Source: Lumbricus terrestris
Lineage: Eukaryota > Annelida > Clitellata > Crassiclitellata > Lumbricidae
Assembly: GCA_949752735.1 (NCBI GenBank)
Contig: OX457044.1
Coordinates: 14,471,815 to 14,535,814, forward strand
DNA: 64,000 nucleotides
Direction of reading: 5' to 3'
Shown: piece after piece, positions 30,600-40,600 of the stretch
How positions within the stretch are numbered: position 1 is the stretch's first letter
Layout of the letters: every line of letters starts with the position of its first letter
Position numbers and translations under genes: made by a program
The notes under the pieces: model-generated
Told to the model about the DNA's origin: nothing
Seen by the model: only the letters and a program-made list of their open reading frames with translations
Databases searched by the model: none

Positions 30600-33500
30600 A
30601 CAAGTCTACTGTTCTTCAGAATTTGCTTTTATATCTCAGTGATTCGGATTTTTACTATTTACTTCGCATTTGTATCGAACTTTCAGCAAGTTGAGTACGA
30701 TTATTTTAATTCTACAAACGCTTCTTGTCCGCTACAGGCGTTATGCGACCGTTATCATACGCAGCCGGGTGTTTATTCAAATCGCTTAGTTGTCAACAAA
30801 GTCGGCGTCTGTGCAATAATCGTCGGCTCAGTTTTTCGTTGGCCGTTGATCTACAAACTTTCCAGCGTTAGTAGGACAGAGTTTTTTATGCTAAACTCTG
30901 CTAACAGATCGCTGGTATTTCTGTCGCCTGACGAATGCTGTCTGCTTAGACCTGCGTTTTCCGGCCATGTTAATTCTGCTCTGCGTAACGTCGGAGGAAC
31001 CCTGCTCTGGGCCCGAACGGGTCGGCCTTATCGCCCACAGCGTCGACGTTCCTTTCCCGCTACAGTCATCGCTCTTCTTCTACTTTTGTCAGGAGATGTG
31101 GAAACCAACCCAGGCCCAGCTCCACGCAAATTCCATGTTAAGAAGCCATCGAGACTAGGATCGATCAACTTCGGTAGTTTCAACATTCGGTCTGCTATTC
31201 GTCGATCAGCAATCATACACGACCTGATAAAAGACGAACATCTAGACATCCTAGCACTATGTGAAACTTGGATCTGTGCCGATACGCTTGACTGTATAAA
31301 AAGAGACATAGCCCCTGAAGGTTTTTCCGTTCTTCACGTCCATCGTCGTGGTGCCTCCAGTCGCACAAATGCTGGTGGTGGCCTTGCTATCATCTACAAT
31401 TCCTCATTAAACGTGAAGGTTCATCCTCAGATAGAAATGTTTTCTTTTTCCTCATGTGAAGTTCAACTCGCTCGGTTTGGAAGTTTGTCATCATCCATCA
31501 CAGTAGCCAACGTCTACCGACCTCCTGGTCCAGTCGGTGAATTCTACAACGACCTTGCGAATATAATATCGTCCATCTACATTGAAGCTGGTGAAAGACT
31601 GCTGTTATGTGGTGATCTGAACTGTCCTGGGTTCGATGGTCATATCAGCGACGACCTAGCAGATGTCTTCACCATCTACGGCCTCCGTCAATCCATCATT
31701 GTACCGACTCGTGGTGATAACCTTCTGGACGTCCTCGTTTCTGACGATAGAACAACAATTTACGACGTACAGGTCAGTGACGCTGGTCTCGTGTCTGATC
31801 ATAAGATGCTTCTGTGCAAAGTAAAAACCTCCTTCGACCGTCAACCAGTTCAGCACATTTTTCGAAACATTAAAGCTGTAGATGCTGTTCAGTTCAGCCA
31901 GCTGCTCGCCGACTCTGATCTCCTCTTTGCACCTGCTAGCAATGCGGATGAGTTTGCTGAACAACTGAAGAAAACTGTAACTCAGACATTGGATAAAGTC
32001 GCTCCGATTAACAACTGTCTTCGGCGACCTTCTAAACCAATATCAAGATGGCTTTCTACCGAGGCAATAAAGGCAAAGAGAGAACGTCGTCGTTTAGAGA
32101 GGAAATGGAAGCAACTCGGGCTCGAAGAGGACAGACAACGTTATCGTCGCCACTGCCGTACAACAAATAAGCTAATTAACGATTCACGAACTACTTACTT
32201 CCACAGCCTACTCGAAAATGCTGAAAATCCGATGGACCGTTGGCGCATCTCCCAAAGACTTCTGCACTCAAAGGATACTTCCAGCTGCCAGCGCTCAGAC
32301 TCTGAGAATCAGTCTTTATGCTCTAGCTTTGCCAGATATTTTGTTAACAAAATTGATGACCTTAAATGTAAAATTACTAGATGCGCTGCCAATTTAGTAT
32401 GGAATGACCTACTGCTTGATTCTGACTTCTCTGAATCTACCTTTAATGACCTTCCTCCTGTTACATACTTGGAAGTATCTAATCTTCTCAGAAGCTTGGT
32501 ACCTAAATCATCCCCTATGGACTTCATACCTACACCTCTTATTGTTTCTTGTTCTGATGTTTTCTCCCACCTTATTGCACACCTGGCCAACTTGTCTTTT
32601 GCTGAAGGATGTTTCCCGTCATGCTTTAAGTCTGCTTTAGTTACTCCTTTGCTTAAAAAACCTGACCTAGATTCCAATAATCTGTCTAACTTCAGACCTA
32701 TCTCGAACCTAAATAACATTTCCAAGATCCTTGAACGTCTCTTTCTTACTCGCATCAAGAAACATATCACTTCCTCTCCCAACTTCAGTCCTTTTCAGTC
32801 AGCTTATCGTGAAGGCTATTCCACTGAGACTGCCCTTACATCCACGCTGGACAACATCTTTTCGTCTATTGACAATGGAAAGGCCTGCCTTTCTGTATGT
32901 CTTGACCTCAGCGCAGCTTTCGATACCGTAGACCATCAATTACTCCTTTCTAGACTCACGAAAAGCTTTGGTGTCTCTGGTACTGCTTTAAACTGGTTAG
33001 CGTCTTATCTGGGTAACAGGAATCAGCAGGTGGGCATCGGTACCGCTCAGTCTGAACCCACTGTTTGCACTGCTGGAGTTCCACAGGGATCTGTCCTTGG
33101 TCCTCTATTATTCACCGTCTTTACCTCCCCAATTAATCGCATAGCGAATCATTTTGGTGTCCAATTACAGCAGTACGCGGACGACACTCAGCTCTATATT
33201 GCTCTGTCACACACTGATCAGTCCGGTAAACTTAAACTTGAGGAGTGCCTGTCATCTTTATATGCCTGGTTCTGTTTTAATGGTTTGGCTATAAACCCAA
33301 ACAAGTCTGAGGCAATTTTGTTCGGGTCACGACAACGCTTGCGTTCTTTTCCTTCACTTTCCAGCATCGACCTCGCAGGCTCCGCAGTACCGTTATCAGA
33401 TTCTGTTAAAACTCTTGGGGTTACCCTGGACAGTATGCTTACTTTTCGGATGCATGTAACTAACCTTTGTAGATCTTGCTTTTATCACATCAGGGCAATA

Positions 33501-34127
33501 CGCCACATTAGGTCGGCTCTGACTAAGGATATGTCGAAGACTTTAGCTTGCGCCCTTGTCTCCTCTCGCCTTGATTATGCTAATGCGATTTTTGTTGGCA
33601 TTTCTGACTATGAGCTACATAGGCTGCAACGCATCCAAAATTCTTTAGCTCGGGTTGTGCTGCGTGTCCCACTACGATCAAGTTCCTCAGTTTTACTTCA
33701 TCAGCTGCATTGGCTTCCTGTCGAGTTTAGGATTAAATTTAAATTGGCCTGTTTAACCTACAAATCCCTCTCTACTGGAACACCTCCCTACCTTCAGTCA
33801 CTGCTTACTCCTTATATTCCTCCTCGTTGCCTGCGATCATCAAACATGGGTCTTTTAGTTGAACCTCGATGCAGAACTGTTATGGGCTCGCGTGCATTCC
33901 ATGCCTCTGCTCCCAAAGAATGGAATCTACTTCCACTCTCTCTTCGTTGCTCAAATTCACTCCCTACCTTAAAAAAACGGCTCAAAACTCACTATTTCTC
34001 TTTGGCTTTCAAGCACATGGTCCTTTGACTGCATCTTCCTCTGGCGGCTAACTATCCGCGCCTCAGATTCACACTTTGGTGTGACCTTGCGCGCGTAATA
34101 AATTTATGTAATAATAATAATAATCAT
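30600..34127 (+). mobile_element. CR1/L2-type LINE, apparently full-length coding
   Basis: An APE-type non-LTR retrotransposon: an N-terminal segment with a 2A peptide, endonuclease, reverse transcriptase, a short 3' UTR (34029-34108) and a (TAA)n tail (34109-34124). It lies just after the hAT ORF. The 5' end is not marked by any repeat; 30600 is an estimate. I could not find a confident TSD. It is one of the few elements here with an undamaged ORF, so it is young compared with its neighbours. Confidence 0.85.
30888..34028 (+). CDS. LINE polyprotein: 2A peptide, APE endonuclease, reverse transcriptase
   Basis: ATG at 30888 gives 1046 residues; the frame is open upstream to 30297, but that part runs through hAT DNA. 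Residues 1-77 are a basic leader ending in LLLLLSGDVETNPGP, a perfect 2A ribosome-skipping motif with separation expected before the last Pro. The endonuclease (~85-310) shows FGSFNIRSA, LALCETW, GDLNCPG and SDHKML, all catalytic positions present. The reverse transcriptase (~540-830) has NFRPISNL, CLDLSAAFDTVDH, GVPQGSVLGPLLF and QYADDTQLY, and ends with a CR1/L2-like C-terminus (HRLQRIQNSLARVV, LHWLPVEFRI). No frameshift or stop was seen. 2A peptides are documented in such LINEs from sea urchin, amphioxus and molluscs. Confidence 0.92.
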   Translation: MLNSANRSLVFLSPDECCLLRPAFSGHVNSALRNVGGTLLWARTGRPYRPQRRRSFPATVIALLLLLSGDVETNPGPAPRKFHVKKPSRLGSINFGSFNIRSAIRRSAIIHDLIKDEHLDILALCETWICADTLDCIKRDIAPEGFSVLHVHRRGASSRTNAGGGLAIIYNSSLNVKVHPQIEMFSFSSCEVQLARFGSLSSSITVANVYRPPGPVGEFYNDLANIISSIYIEAGERLLLCGDLNCPGFDGHISDDLADVFTIYGLRQSIIVPTRGDNLLDVLVSDDRTTIYDVQVSDAGLVSDHKMLLCKVKTSFDRQPVQHIFRNIKAVDAVQFSQLLADSDLLFAPASNADEFAEQLKKTVTQTLDKVAPINNCLRRPSKPISRWLSTEAIKAKRERRRLERKWKQLGLEEDRQRYRRHCRTTNKLINDSRTTYFHSLLENAENPMDRWRISQRLLHSKDTSSCQRSDSENQSLCSSFARYFVNKIDDLKCKITRCAANLVWNDLLLDSDFSESTFNDLPPVTYLEVSNLLRSLVPKSSPMDFIPTPLIVSCSDVFSHLIAHLANLSFAEGCFPSCFKSALVTPLLKKPDLDSNNLSNFRPISNLNNISKILERLFLTRIKKHITSSPNFSPFQSAYREGYSTETALTSTLDNIFSSIDNGKACLSVCLDLSAAFDTVDHQLLLSRLTKSFGVSGTALNWLASYLGNRNQQVGIGTAQSEPTVCTAGVPQGSVLGPLLFTVFTSPINRIANHFGVQLQQYADDTQLYIALSHTDQSGKLKLEECLSSLYAWFCFNGLAINPNKSEAILFGSRQRLRSFPSLSSIDLAGSAVPLSDSVKTLGVTLDSMLTFRMHVTNLCRSCFYHIRAIRHIRSALTKDMSKTLACALVSSRLDYANAIFVGISDYELHRLQRIQNSLARVVLRVPLRSSSSVLLHQLHWLPVEFRIKFKLACLTYKSLSTGTPPYLQSLLTPYIPPRCLRSSNMGLLVEPRCRTVMGSRAFHASAPKEWNLLPLSLRCSNSLPTLKKRLKTHYFSLAFKHMVL

Positions 34128-34329
34128 GGTTTTAGGCTTTTAGCCATTTACATGAACATTTGGCAAGTACTGTAATTAAAGTGAATACAACTGTATCTCA
34201 TGAATAAAGGCGAGTATAATTACATGACGTGTTGGAGAGCGGAAAGAGAAAGTTACAAATCACCGTTTTTAATTTCTGTAACGGCAGGGATTTGACATGT
34301 ATTTGTGTACTTTGGTTTGTTTGTTTGTA

Positions 34330-34520
34330 TGTGCACTTGTTATAGCGCCCCTTCAAGCTCTCGCTACTCAGAGGCGCTCCCGAATGCAGAGCGGACACTG
34401 CATCGGAGTTTCACGCCGAAGCGCTGAGCAATTGTGAGTGAAGGACTTGCCCAAGGTCCTTACGCGGCGAGGTGGATTCGAACCTCGAACCTTCCGGCTT
34501 CAAGGCGACGACGCCACCAC
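34330..34520. repeat. L2-type tail (minus strand) next to a CORE/MIR-like block
   Basis: 34340-34390 on the minus strand reads GGAGCGCCTCTGAGTAGC, then CTTGAAGGGGCGCTATA, the same module as the plus-strand tail at 57525-57567. 34438-34495 on the plus strand reads GTGAAGGACTTGCCCAAGG and later GGTGGATTCGAACC, very close to the conserved core of MIR/CORE-SINEs and of L2-related 3' ends. Together they suggest a SINE or L2 fragment. Exact borders are unclear. Confidence 0.6.
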
Positions 34521-34588
34521 TAAATCTGGTAATCTGTACAAAATTACTGACCCCCCCAGTTAATTTTGGACAACTAAAACACTGCAGC

Positions 34589-34880
34589 AACTTCTCAGGT
34601 ATGTCCATTGCTTCGGTCAGAAACTAAAAGATTTGACTTTAGAAATGACTGCTTTACTTGCGGAGAGAAATCAAGTTTCTCTGAATCAAAGCTTCCAAAG
34701 AAAAGATGCCTCGAAGTGCATAAGTTGCTACTCTTGAGTTACGTGACAAAATCATTACAATTTGTGAACAGCGCATCGATGAGTGGGACGGGAAGTTTAC
34801 TGTCGTATTGCAACTACCATTTTAGTTGCAGAGGAAGGTCGTTATCATTTTGATTGCTACAGCAGACTTAAGGTCGTTGC
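34589..34880 (+). pseudogene. CxxC zinc-finger fragment of an unassigned transposon gene, copy 1
   Basis: One frame reads SETKRFDFRNDCFTCGEKSS and continues KKRCLEVHK. After a one-base shift it resumes ATLELRDKIITICEQR in copy 2; later this copy has EEGRYHFDCYSRLK. A Cys-x2-Cys pair and a later His-x2-Asp-Cys suggest a metal-binding N-terminal domain, which I associate with multi-copy genes of transposon type. The matching copy is at 52686-52924, about 92% identical by eye. Confidence 0.5.
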
Positions 34881-34969
34881 ACAGTATATCTGACAGAGTT
34901 GCCTTGTCTTTGACCCACCTGATAATTATCAACTGGCAGAGACAGGGTGAGGTGTCTGCCATCTTACAT

Positions 34970-35740
34970 CAGTGGTGGCCAACCTGCGGCACGCGTGCCA
35001 CTTGTGGCACGCCGGCCTCTGATTAGTGACACGGAGGACCATGGAATTTTTTAAAAATATAATGTTATCTCTTAGGCGAATCTTAGGCGCCTCTGTAGCT
35101 CCATAGCTGCAGTGACGAGGGCAAGGTTAATTAGCCTAACGGCTGCAGACGGACGCAGCACAGGAGCTCAAAGTGAACTGAGCAGCAGTCGGCTGACGGT
35201 CAAAGTCCACTTTCTCCACAGCATATGTCTGCCACTCAGAGATAAAATATTGAGTTTCACCTAAATAGTTGCAGGATAAAACAAAGGAAGAGGCTGCCTG
35301 ATTTTCTCACCTAGGTTTTTGGTATTTTCTACCGGTATGTCTTTAGCATTGCTACTTGCAGCAAGACAGCTAGTTTTTCTTTAAAAAAAGTATGAAGATA
35401 GCATTGTCTTGCAGGAGTTTGGTGTGAATTGGGAAGACCAGCATTTTTAGAAGAAAATTAAATAGGCCTATTTTTACTTTGGGAACGTCATCCAAATATG
35501 TTTGTCTGCTGTGTACTGTAACAGCTCTGGTATGTAAATAATTAATGTTGAACTTGCACTTCAGTAAGTTACATGGGAGCTCTGAGAAATACCGACCTGG
35601 ATCAGCTATCAAGACTAATTTTACCAGCCAGAGAAAGCACTTTTTAGGAAGAATATCATTTTTCAGAAAAATTTATGAATTGAAAGTCATGGCCAAATTT
35701 AAACGTGTTGAGACTGATAAGAAAAACTTATTCTGAAGGC
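34970..35740 (+). mobile_element. hAT element left end with BED-finger remnant
   Basis: It begins CAGTGGTGGCCAACCTGCGG, a standard hAT terminus, with dyad-rich TGCGGCACGCGTGCCAC inside. About 430-760 bp downstream a broken reading contains NLHFSKLHGSSEKYRPGSAI (35545-35610), like the His-x3-His half of the BED finger in GTF2IRD2/ZBED5-type hAT proteins. No right terminus was found. The end coordinate is the last coding similarity. Confidence 0.55.
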
Positions 35741-35988
35741 AAGTAAAGGCTTTGTCATGTTCTGTAAAGGTTCAGGTGATCCCAAAATCGAAGCAATAAT
35801 AATGAGGCTCATTGCCCGTGCAGGAAACACGACCATGAGGCTCAGTACTTGACGGAGTAAGAATCATAATTTTTTAACAAGCTATGAACTAATGCTGTGA
35901 TGCCATCGAATCTGCATAGGTATACTTTATGTAACTGCATGTTTCAAATTGGAATAGGTCACGATGCCTCTGGTCTGGTATACATGTA

Positions 35989-37395
35989 CAGTGCTGGCCA
36001 GTGCATTAGAAACACATGAAAAAACACTAAAAAGTGTGTGAAATTACATTTTCAATGCTATGCGCTAGTAATATCAGGTTTTTTAAAATTGATTATATCT
36101 TTTGGTTATAGGTGGAGGTTAGTTTTAATTGGAAAAAAATTCCGGGAAATTTTTTCTTCTTTTCACTAAATTTAGTACATGGACAGAACATTAGAAACAC
36201 ACGAATGAAACTGTAAAAAGTTTATGAAATAATATTATCAATGCTCTGCGCTAGTGATATCTATGTTTTTTGAGTAGATTATGTTCTTTGCTTATGTAGG
36301 TGAAGGTCAGTTGTCACTGAAATAACTGTCATTCACGGAAAGTTTTACTTTTTTATCGAAAATGGGTAAAATTAAAGATTTAACACCACGGAAGGTTTCT
36401 GCTGTGAAAACTTTGAGGAGCAGTGCTACAGTCATAGGGAGATTGCTAAAAAATGTGACATTTCTGCAGCTTCTGTTAACAGAGTTAAAAGAGAATTAGA
36501 TCTTAGTCAAGATTTCTGTGAAGAAAGAACCAAGAACAGGAAGCGTAGCAGCATGAAATCAAGGTTTTGTACTCGGACCAGACGAATTCTGATTAGACTC
36601 TGTAAATCCAATCGTAGAGCAACAAGTTGCGAGCTCTCTCGTCAGGTATCAGAGTATGGCGTAAAGGTTTCACCCAGAACTGTGAGACGTGAGTTGTGTA
36701 ATGCTGGATTAACTGCTCGGCGTCCTGTTAAGAAAACCAAACTCACACCGGCCATGATGAAGAAGAGGTTGCTATGGGCAAAACAGTACAAAAATTGTAC
36801 TGCCAATGACTGGACGAAGGTGTGCTTCAGTGATGAGAGCAAAATTGATATCCTTCGGGAGTCGTCAATGTTCGTTAGACGATGAAGCAAGGAAGATCTT
36901 CTTCAAGAATGTGTTTCCCCAACCGTCAAGCATCCGACTTCCGTTATGGTTTGGGGGGCTATCTCTGCTCAAGGTCCAGGCCGTCCGTACATCGTGAATG
37001 GAATCATGCGCCAAGACCAATACATTGAAATGTTGCGGGATAGGCTGCTTCCCCAAATGGCCGCATGGTTCCATAACGGCAATGGCGTTTTCATGCAAGA
37101 CGGAGCTCCTTGCCATACCGCGAAATGAGTCATTCAGTTCCTCAGACAGGAGAAAATCTCTTTGTTAAGCCGGCAATTCACCGGATATGAATCCGATAAA
37201 GAATATTTGGCATCTCCTGAAACGCAAGGTTAATGCAAGGAAAGTCACCACTAAGCGTTCCTTGATCGAATGCATACTGCAAATCTGGCATCATGATCAA
37301 GACATCCGCAACATGTGTCCACGCCTGATACAGGGGATGCCGAAGCGTGTTGCTCAAGTCATTAGCAGCAAGGGTGGTTACACAAAGTATTGAAG
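35989..37395 (+). mobile_element. Tc1-like transposon, right TIR missing, left end duplicated
   Basis: CAGTGCTGGCCAGTGCATT starts at 35989 after a TA (35987-35988). A segment beginning CATTAGAAACACA (36004) is repeated after 185 bp (36189), so the first ~180 bp exist twice in tandem. The transposase follows. No inverted copy of the left end is found by 37500, so the right terminus is lost. Confidence 0.75.
36362..37395 (+). pseudogene. Tc1-like transposase with frameshifts
   Basis: ATG at 36362 begins MGKIKDLTPRKVSAVKTLRS. A shift near 36430 leads to the helix-turn-helix region (SAASVNRVKRELDLSQ), then 36553-36885 with SELSRQVSEYGVKVSPRTV-like repressor helices and VCFSDESKI, the first catalytic Asp. 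A shift near 36860 follows, then VMVWGAISAQGPGRPYIVNG and FMQDGAPCHTAK (second Asp) and a stop. A last frame has SPDMNPIKNIWHLLKRKV (the third acidic position appears changed, N instead of E) and ends GGYTKY at 37393. Length without breaks would be about 340 residues, normal for Tc1. Confidence 0.85.
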
Positions 37396-37827
37396 TTAAC
37401 ATTGACAACTGGGTCCATTAGCGCTTGGTAGTGCACACCCCACTGCATAATGATTAATGACACACTTTGAACGACATGTAGACGTACACATGTACAAATG
37501 TAGCTTCGTACATGCACATTTCATGTATTTCGGCTGGAAGCACTGATGTACGGTAGAAATGGAATGACAGTTGCGTAAACTATTTTACCGCTTGGAAATT
37601 GCTGGCAAACGTAGCAGAATGGTGTCATTGTTAATGGATGGCAATATGTTTGAAACGCTTGTGCTGTTGAATTGCAAGAGACATCACATATTTCTGCTTT
37701 TTACAATTACTCATCTCAATAGAAAATCGAATCAGTAACTGTCTCTGAAAAAAGAGGCCATTAACGAAAGCGAGGGGGCAGGTGAAGAGGTGCACGGGTA
37801 AGATTTAGAGGAGGCATTTAGAAAGCA

Positions 37828-39213
37828 CATTGCAACCATGTTACAACTCCTTAGTCTAAAGGATAATGAACTGGATATGCTGGCACAATATATGAGAGAA
37901 TTTTATCATCTCCCAGAAGATACGCAAAACTGCCGTCGAACACATGACAAACAGATGAATTCATCATCGTTAGGGAGGACAAGACACCAACACCGCAACA
38001 TGAACATCGATAAAATTCTCAATCGTAAAGTCTGCCCCGTTTTGTTGACAGCAAATGTTCTAAGTCTAAGAGGTATCCATGGGACTTTCTCCAGGAAACA
38101 CAGACAAATCATGACGGATATCCTATCTACAGACGAAGATCTCAACAGGAGCGACGGTGAACCATTATGAAAGGACATTTTACATATGACAACAGGTACC
38201 ATACCGCCACTCTTCTCAAAAATCTTCCATGTTCAGATCAATATTCGATATTGCAACTCCGTTAAGGCGATCAAGTACATCTGCAAGTATGTTAACAAGG
38301 GCAGTGACCAGGCAGTCTTTGAACTGCACAGAACTATGACTGCACCAACTGTGGCTGCAGACAGTCATATATTTTTAGCTCTTGAATAATTATTGTAGAA
38401 TTTTCATGTCTTGCAATTTTCTTTTACCTTTTTATTTTAACTAGCCATTCGTCTTATTGTTGTCTCGCCAACAGTGCCATTTTTGGACCTTTTATTGTAA
38501 CATTTCATGGACTTTAGCGGTTTTTATATGCGTTGAAATTGCCATAAACACAGTGTTTAAAGTGTGAAAAATAAGTGCCTGGGCGCCCCTTATCTTTCAA
38601 AGAGAAGTGCCTGGACGCCCATTACCTTTCCAGGCTGTGCTAGCGAATAAGTGGCAGGCCGGCATTGAGATTTTAAAATAAGACCACAATCGTGTGCACT
38701 TTACTATTATGCCATAAAGAAGACAAGAAGATGTGAGATTTTTATATAGAATGGCTAGTTGCAAAGGATTGGAAACTAGTACACGCATGTGTTTGTATAG
38801 AATCCTTGGCATGACATTTCTTATGTGCTCATCGATAGTAAACACTGACAGACGTCTAGTAGATGTTAACTCGACAAATGACACAGACAATGATGCCATC
38901 GTTCCAAGTGATACTGCTCTGACCAGCTGGTCAAACACTGCATTCTTTTCTCATGTTGTACCCGTGGGTTGTGCACTGCCAATGGGATTACTTCTGCTTT
39001 ACTGAAGTGCTTGCAAGACCAAGGAATCAGTATGGCTGTCATGGCAGAATGTTTCATTGGACTTGGAGTGGATGGTGCATCTGTTATGCTGATGAGAAAA
39101 GGAGGTGTTGTAACAAAATTAAGGGAGCATTTTTCTATCTTTGATTAGTTGGCATTGTTTCAATCATTGTTTGGAATTATCTGTACATGATGCAGTCGAA
39201 TCATGCTCAGAAA
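37828..39213 (+). repeat. Helitron/hAT composite repeat, copy 1, left part
   Basis: This region matches 54106-55480 almost end to end. Order of pieces: a segment LSLKDNELDMLAQYMREFYH (37845-37905); a Helitron Rep/helicase N-domain fragment, YCNSVKAIKYICKYVNKGSD (38252-38320), followed by QAVFELHRTM; about 550 bp non-coding; then a hAT core fragment with GLGVDGASVMLMRKGG (39050-39110). All pieces are broken. The repeat continues at 40387 after a hAT insertion. Confidence 0.7.
38186..38389 (+). pseudogene. Helitron Rep-helicase N-domain fragment
   Basis: The reading FHVQINIRYCNSVKAIKYIC and KYVNKGSDQAVFEL is characteristic of the Helitron-like N domain that precedes the PIF1-type helicase. Upstream, in another frame, copy 2 gives DGYPIYRRRS, which belongs just before it in intact Helitrons. 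Only about 70 residues remain. The copy at 54480-54630 is more damaged. Confidence 0.75.
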
Positions 39214-40386
39214 CAGTGGCGTAGCAATAGGGCGTGCAACCTGTGCAGTGCACGAGGGCCCACGGCTGTCAGGGGCCCCCAGGGGTCCGAGTCAATTTTT
39301 TTATATTTATTCAGAATGTATTAAAACCTACATCTACAGCGTACACACCCAGTAATTTTTTGGACTTCAGCCGGAATGTCCGTGATTAGGCTACCTTATT
39401 ACAAACATATTTACTCTTTGCAGTGTTTGGCCGGAAGTAGTTGTACTGACGTATAATTGTGTCATGGTCTACGCAGACCCGTTTAAAATTTATTATCTTT
39501 GTAATAAAATATGAAATTTATAAAAGATAACTGCATAGCCTATTTACTTGGAAATTGTATATTTTTTAACTCTCGTAAGGTACTCATTCTGTTCCCAAAA
39601 GGTATGACTAAGTCTTATTTAAGTGGCACTGCTAAGCGACAAGCACGAGAGGAACGGGTAAAGAAGACAGCCAAAATGCAAACAAATTCCGCATTTATGA
39701 TGCCTGCGGAGAGCGAGCTTGCACCGATGACTATATCAGGCATGGGGGCAGAATCGAATTCCGGTTTGATCAGTGCAGAGATGGTGGTTGACATGGATAT
39801 TGACACTGAGCTGAGTAGGCCTCGAACCTCAGAGGCTTCGGTAGCAGTTACATCACCATTGGATTCAGGCTTGACACCTCAAAAGTGGTGGATATTTTGC
39901 ACAAGAGAAGGCGCGCAAACGAGCATTTCAGCATTAGACCCCCCGTAGTAGGTTAGCCGTAGACTTGATTGAGTCATTTCACACTTGCCAAATTCATTAC
40001 ATTTTTTCGCTCCTTTAGTCAACAAACGGTTACAAACCCAACAGCTTGGAGAATTTAAGTAGGGCCTATGGGTGACTGATGATCAATACTTCAGGAGATG
40101 AAGCAATTTTTGTGATTACTTTTGTATGGTATTCTAGTTCAATTTTTCTCTGCTGATATGGAGAAGAAAAGGCCTATGTTTCATTAGATAAATTTGTTAA
40201 AATAATTTTTTTTAAATGTGTCTAGTTTATTTTCATTTAGCTTTGGTGTTAAAATGCAAATTTTTCGTAAAGAAACCAGGCGTTTTGCACAGCGTTGTTG
40301 TTTGAAATCGAATAGAGCTTCAAGCATTTAAGGGCCCACCACCTAAGCTCTGCACAGGGGCCCCCCAAGACCTTGCTACGCCACTG
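39214..40386 (+). mobile_element. Non-autonomous hAT element, 8-bp TSD CTCAGAAA
   Basis: Perfect 14-bp ends, CAGTGGCGTAGCAA at 39214 and its inverse ending 40386, are flanked by CTCAGAAA (39206-39213 and 40387-40394). The paralogous copy at about 55483-55495 has one TTCAGAAA and no insert, a clean empty site. GC-rich subterminal regions (GGGCCC words) flank an AT-rich centre. Length is 1173 bp. It carries only a 145-codon remnant ORF, so it needs a partner transposase. Confidence 0.95.
39511..39948 (+). pseudogene. hAT transposase N-terminal remnant
   Basis: Codons from about 39605 read TKSYLSGTAKRQAREERVKK, the lysine-rich start typical of ZMYM-type hAT transposases, then an acidic/Ser-rich spacer and a stop in PP. 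The catalytic core is absent, so this is an internal-deletion derivative. The upstream part of the frame (39511-39600) is probably not coding. Confidence 0.55.
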
Positions 40387-40600
40387 CTCAGAAATCAACC
40401 ACTTTTAAAAAAATCCCAGCTTGTATGCTCTGCATTCAATGTCACCTAAAGCACAAAGTGAATTGGCAGCAGTTGCTGGCAAGGTGAATGCACAGCCGAG
40501 TGCTCGATGTGCATTGGTTGACTAAGAGTTGCAGAAGTGTTGGCAGCTACTGACATACCCTTGAAAGTTCCTGCATCTACTGCCTGGCGCGCTTCAGCAT
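40387..40600 (+). repeat. Helitron/hAT composite repeat, copy 1, right part
   Basis: Continuation after the hAT insertion. TCAGAAATCAACC through CAGCTTGTATGCTCTGCATT and AGTTGCAGAAGTGTTGGCAG match 55483-55680. In copy 2 this part reads as the hAT segment NSWHCFNHCLALSVHGAVES and beyond. Confidence 0.7.

Noticed and set aside
30297..30887. Extension of the LINE ORF upstream to 30297
   Set aside because: This part overlaps the hAT transposase in another frame and reads as an incidental open frame; the first plausible ATG of the LINE protein is at 30888.
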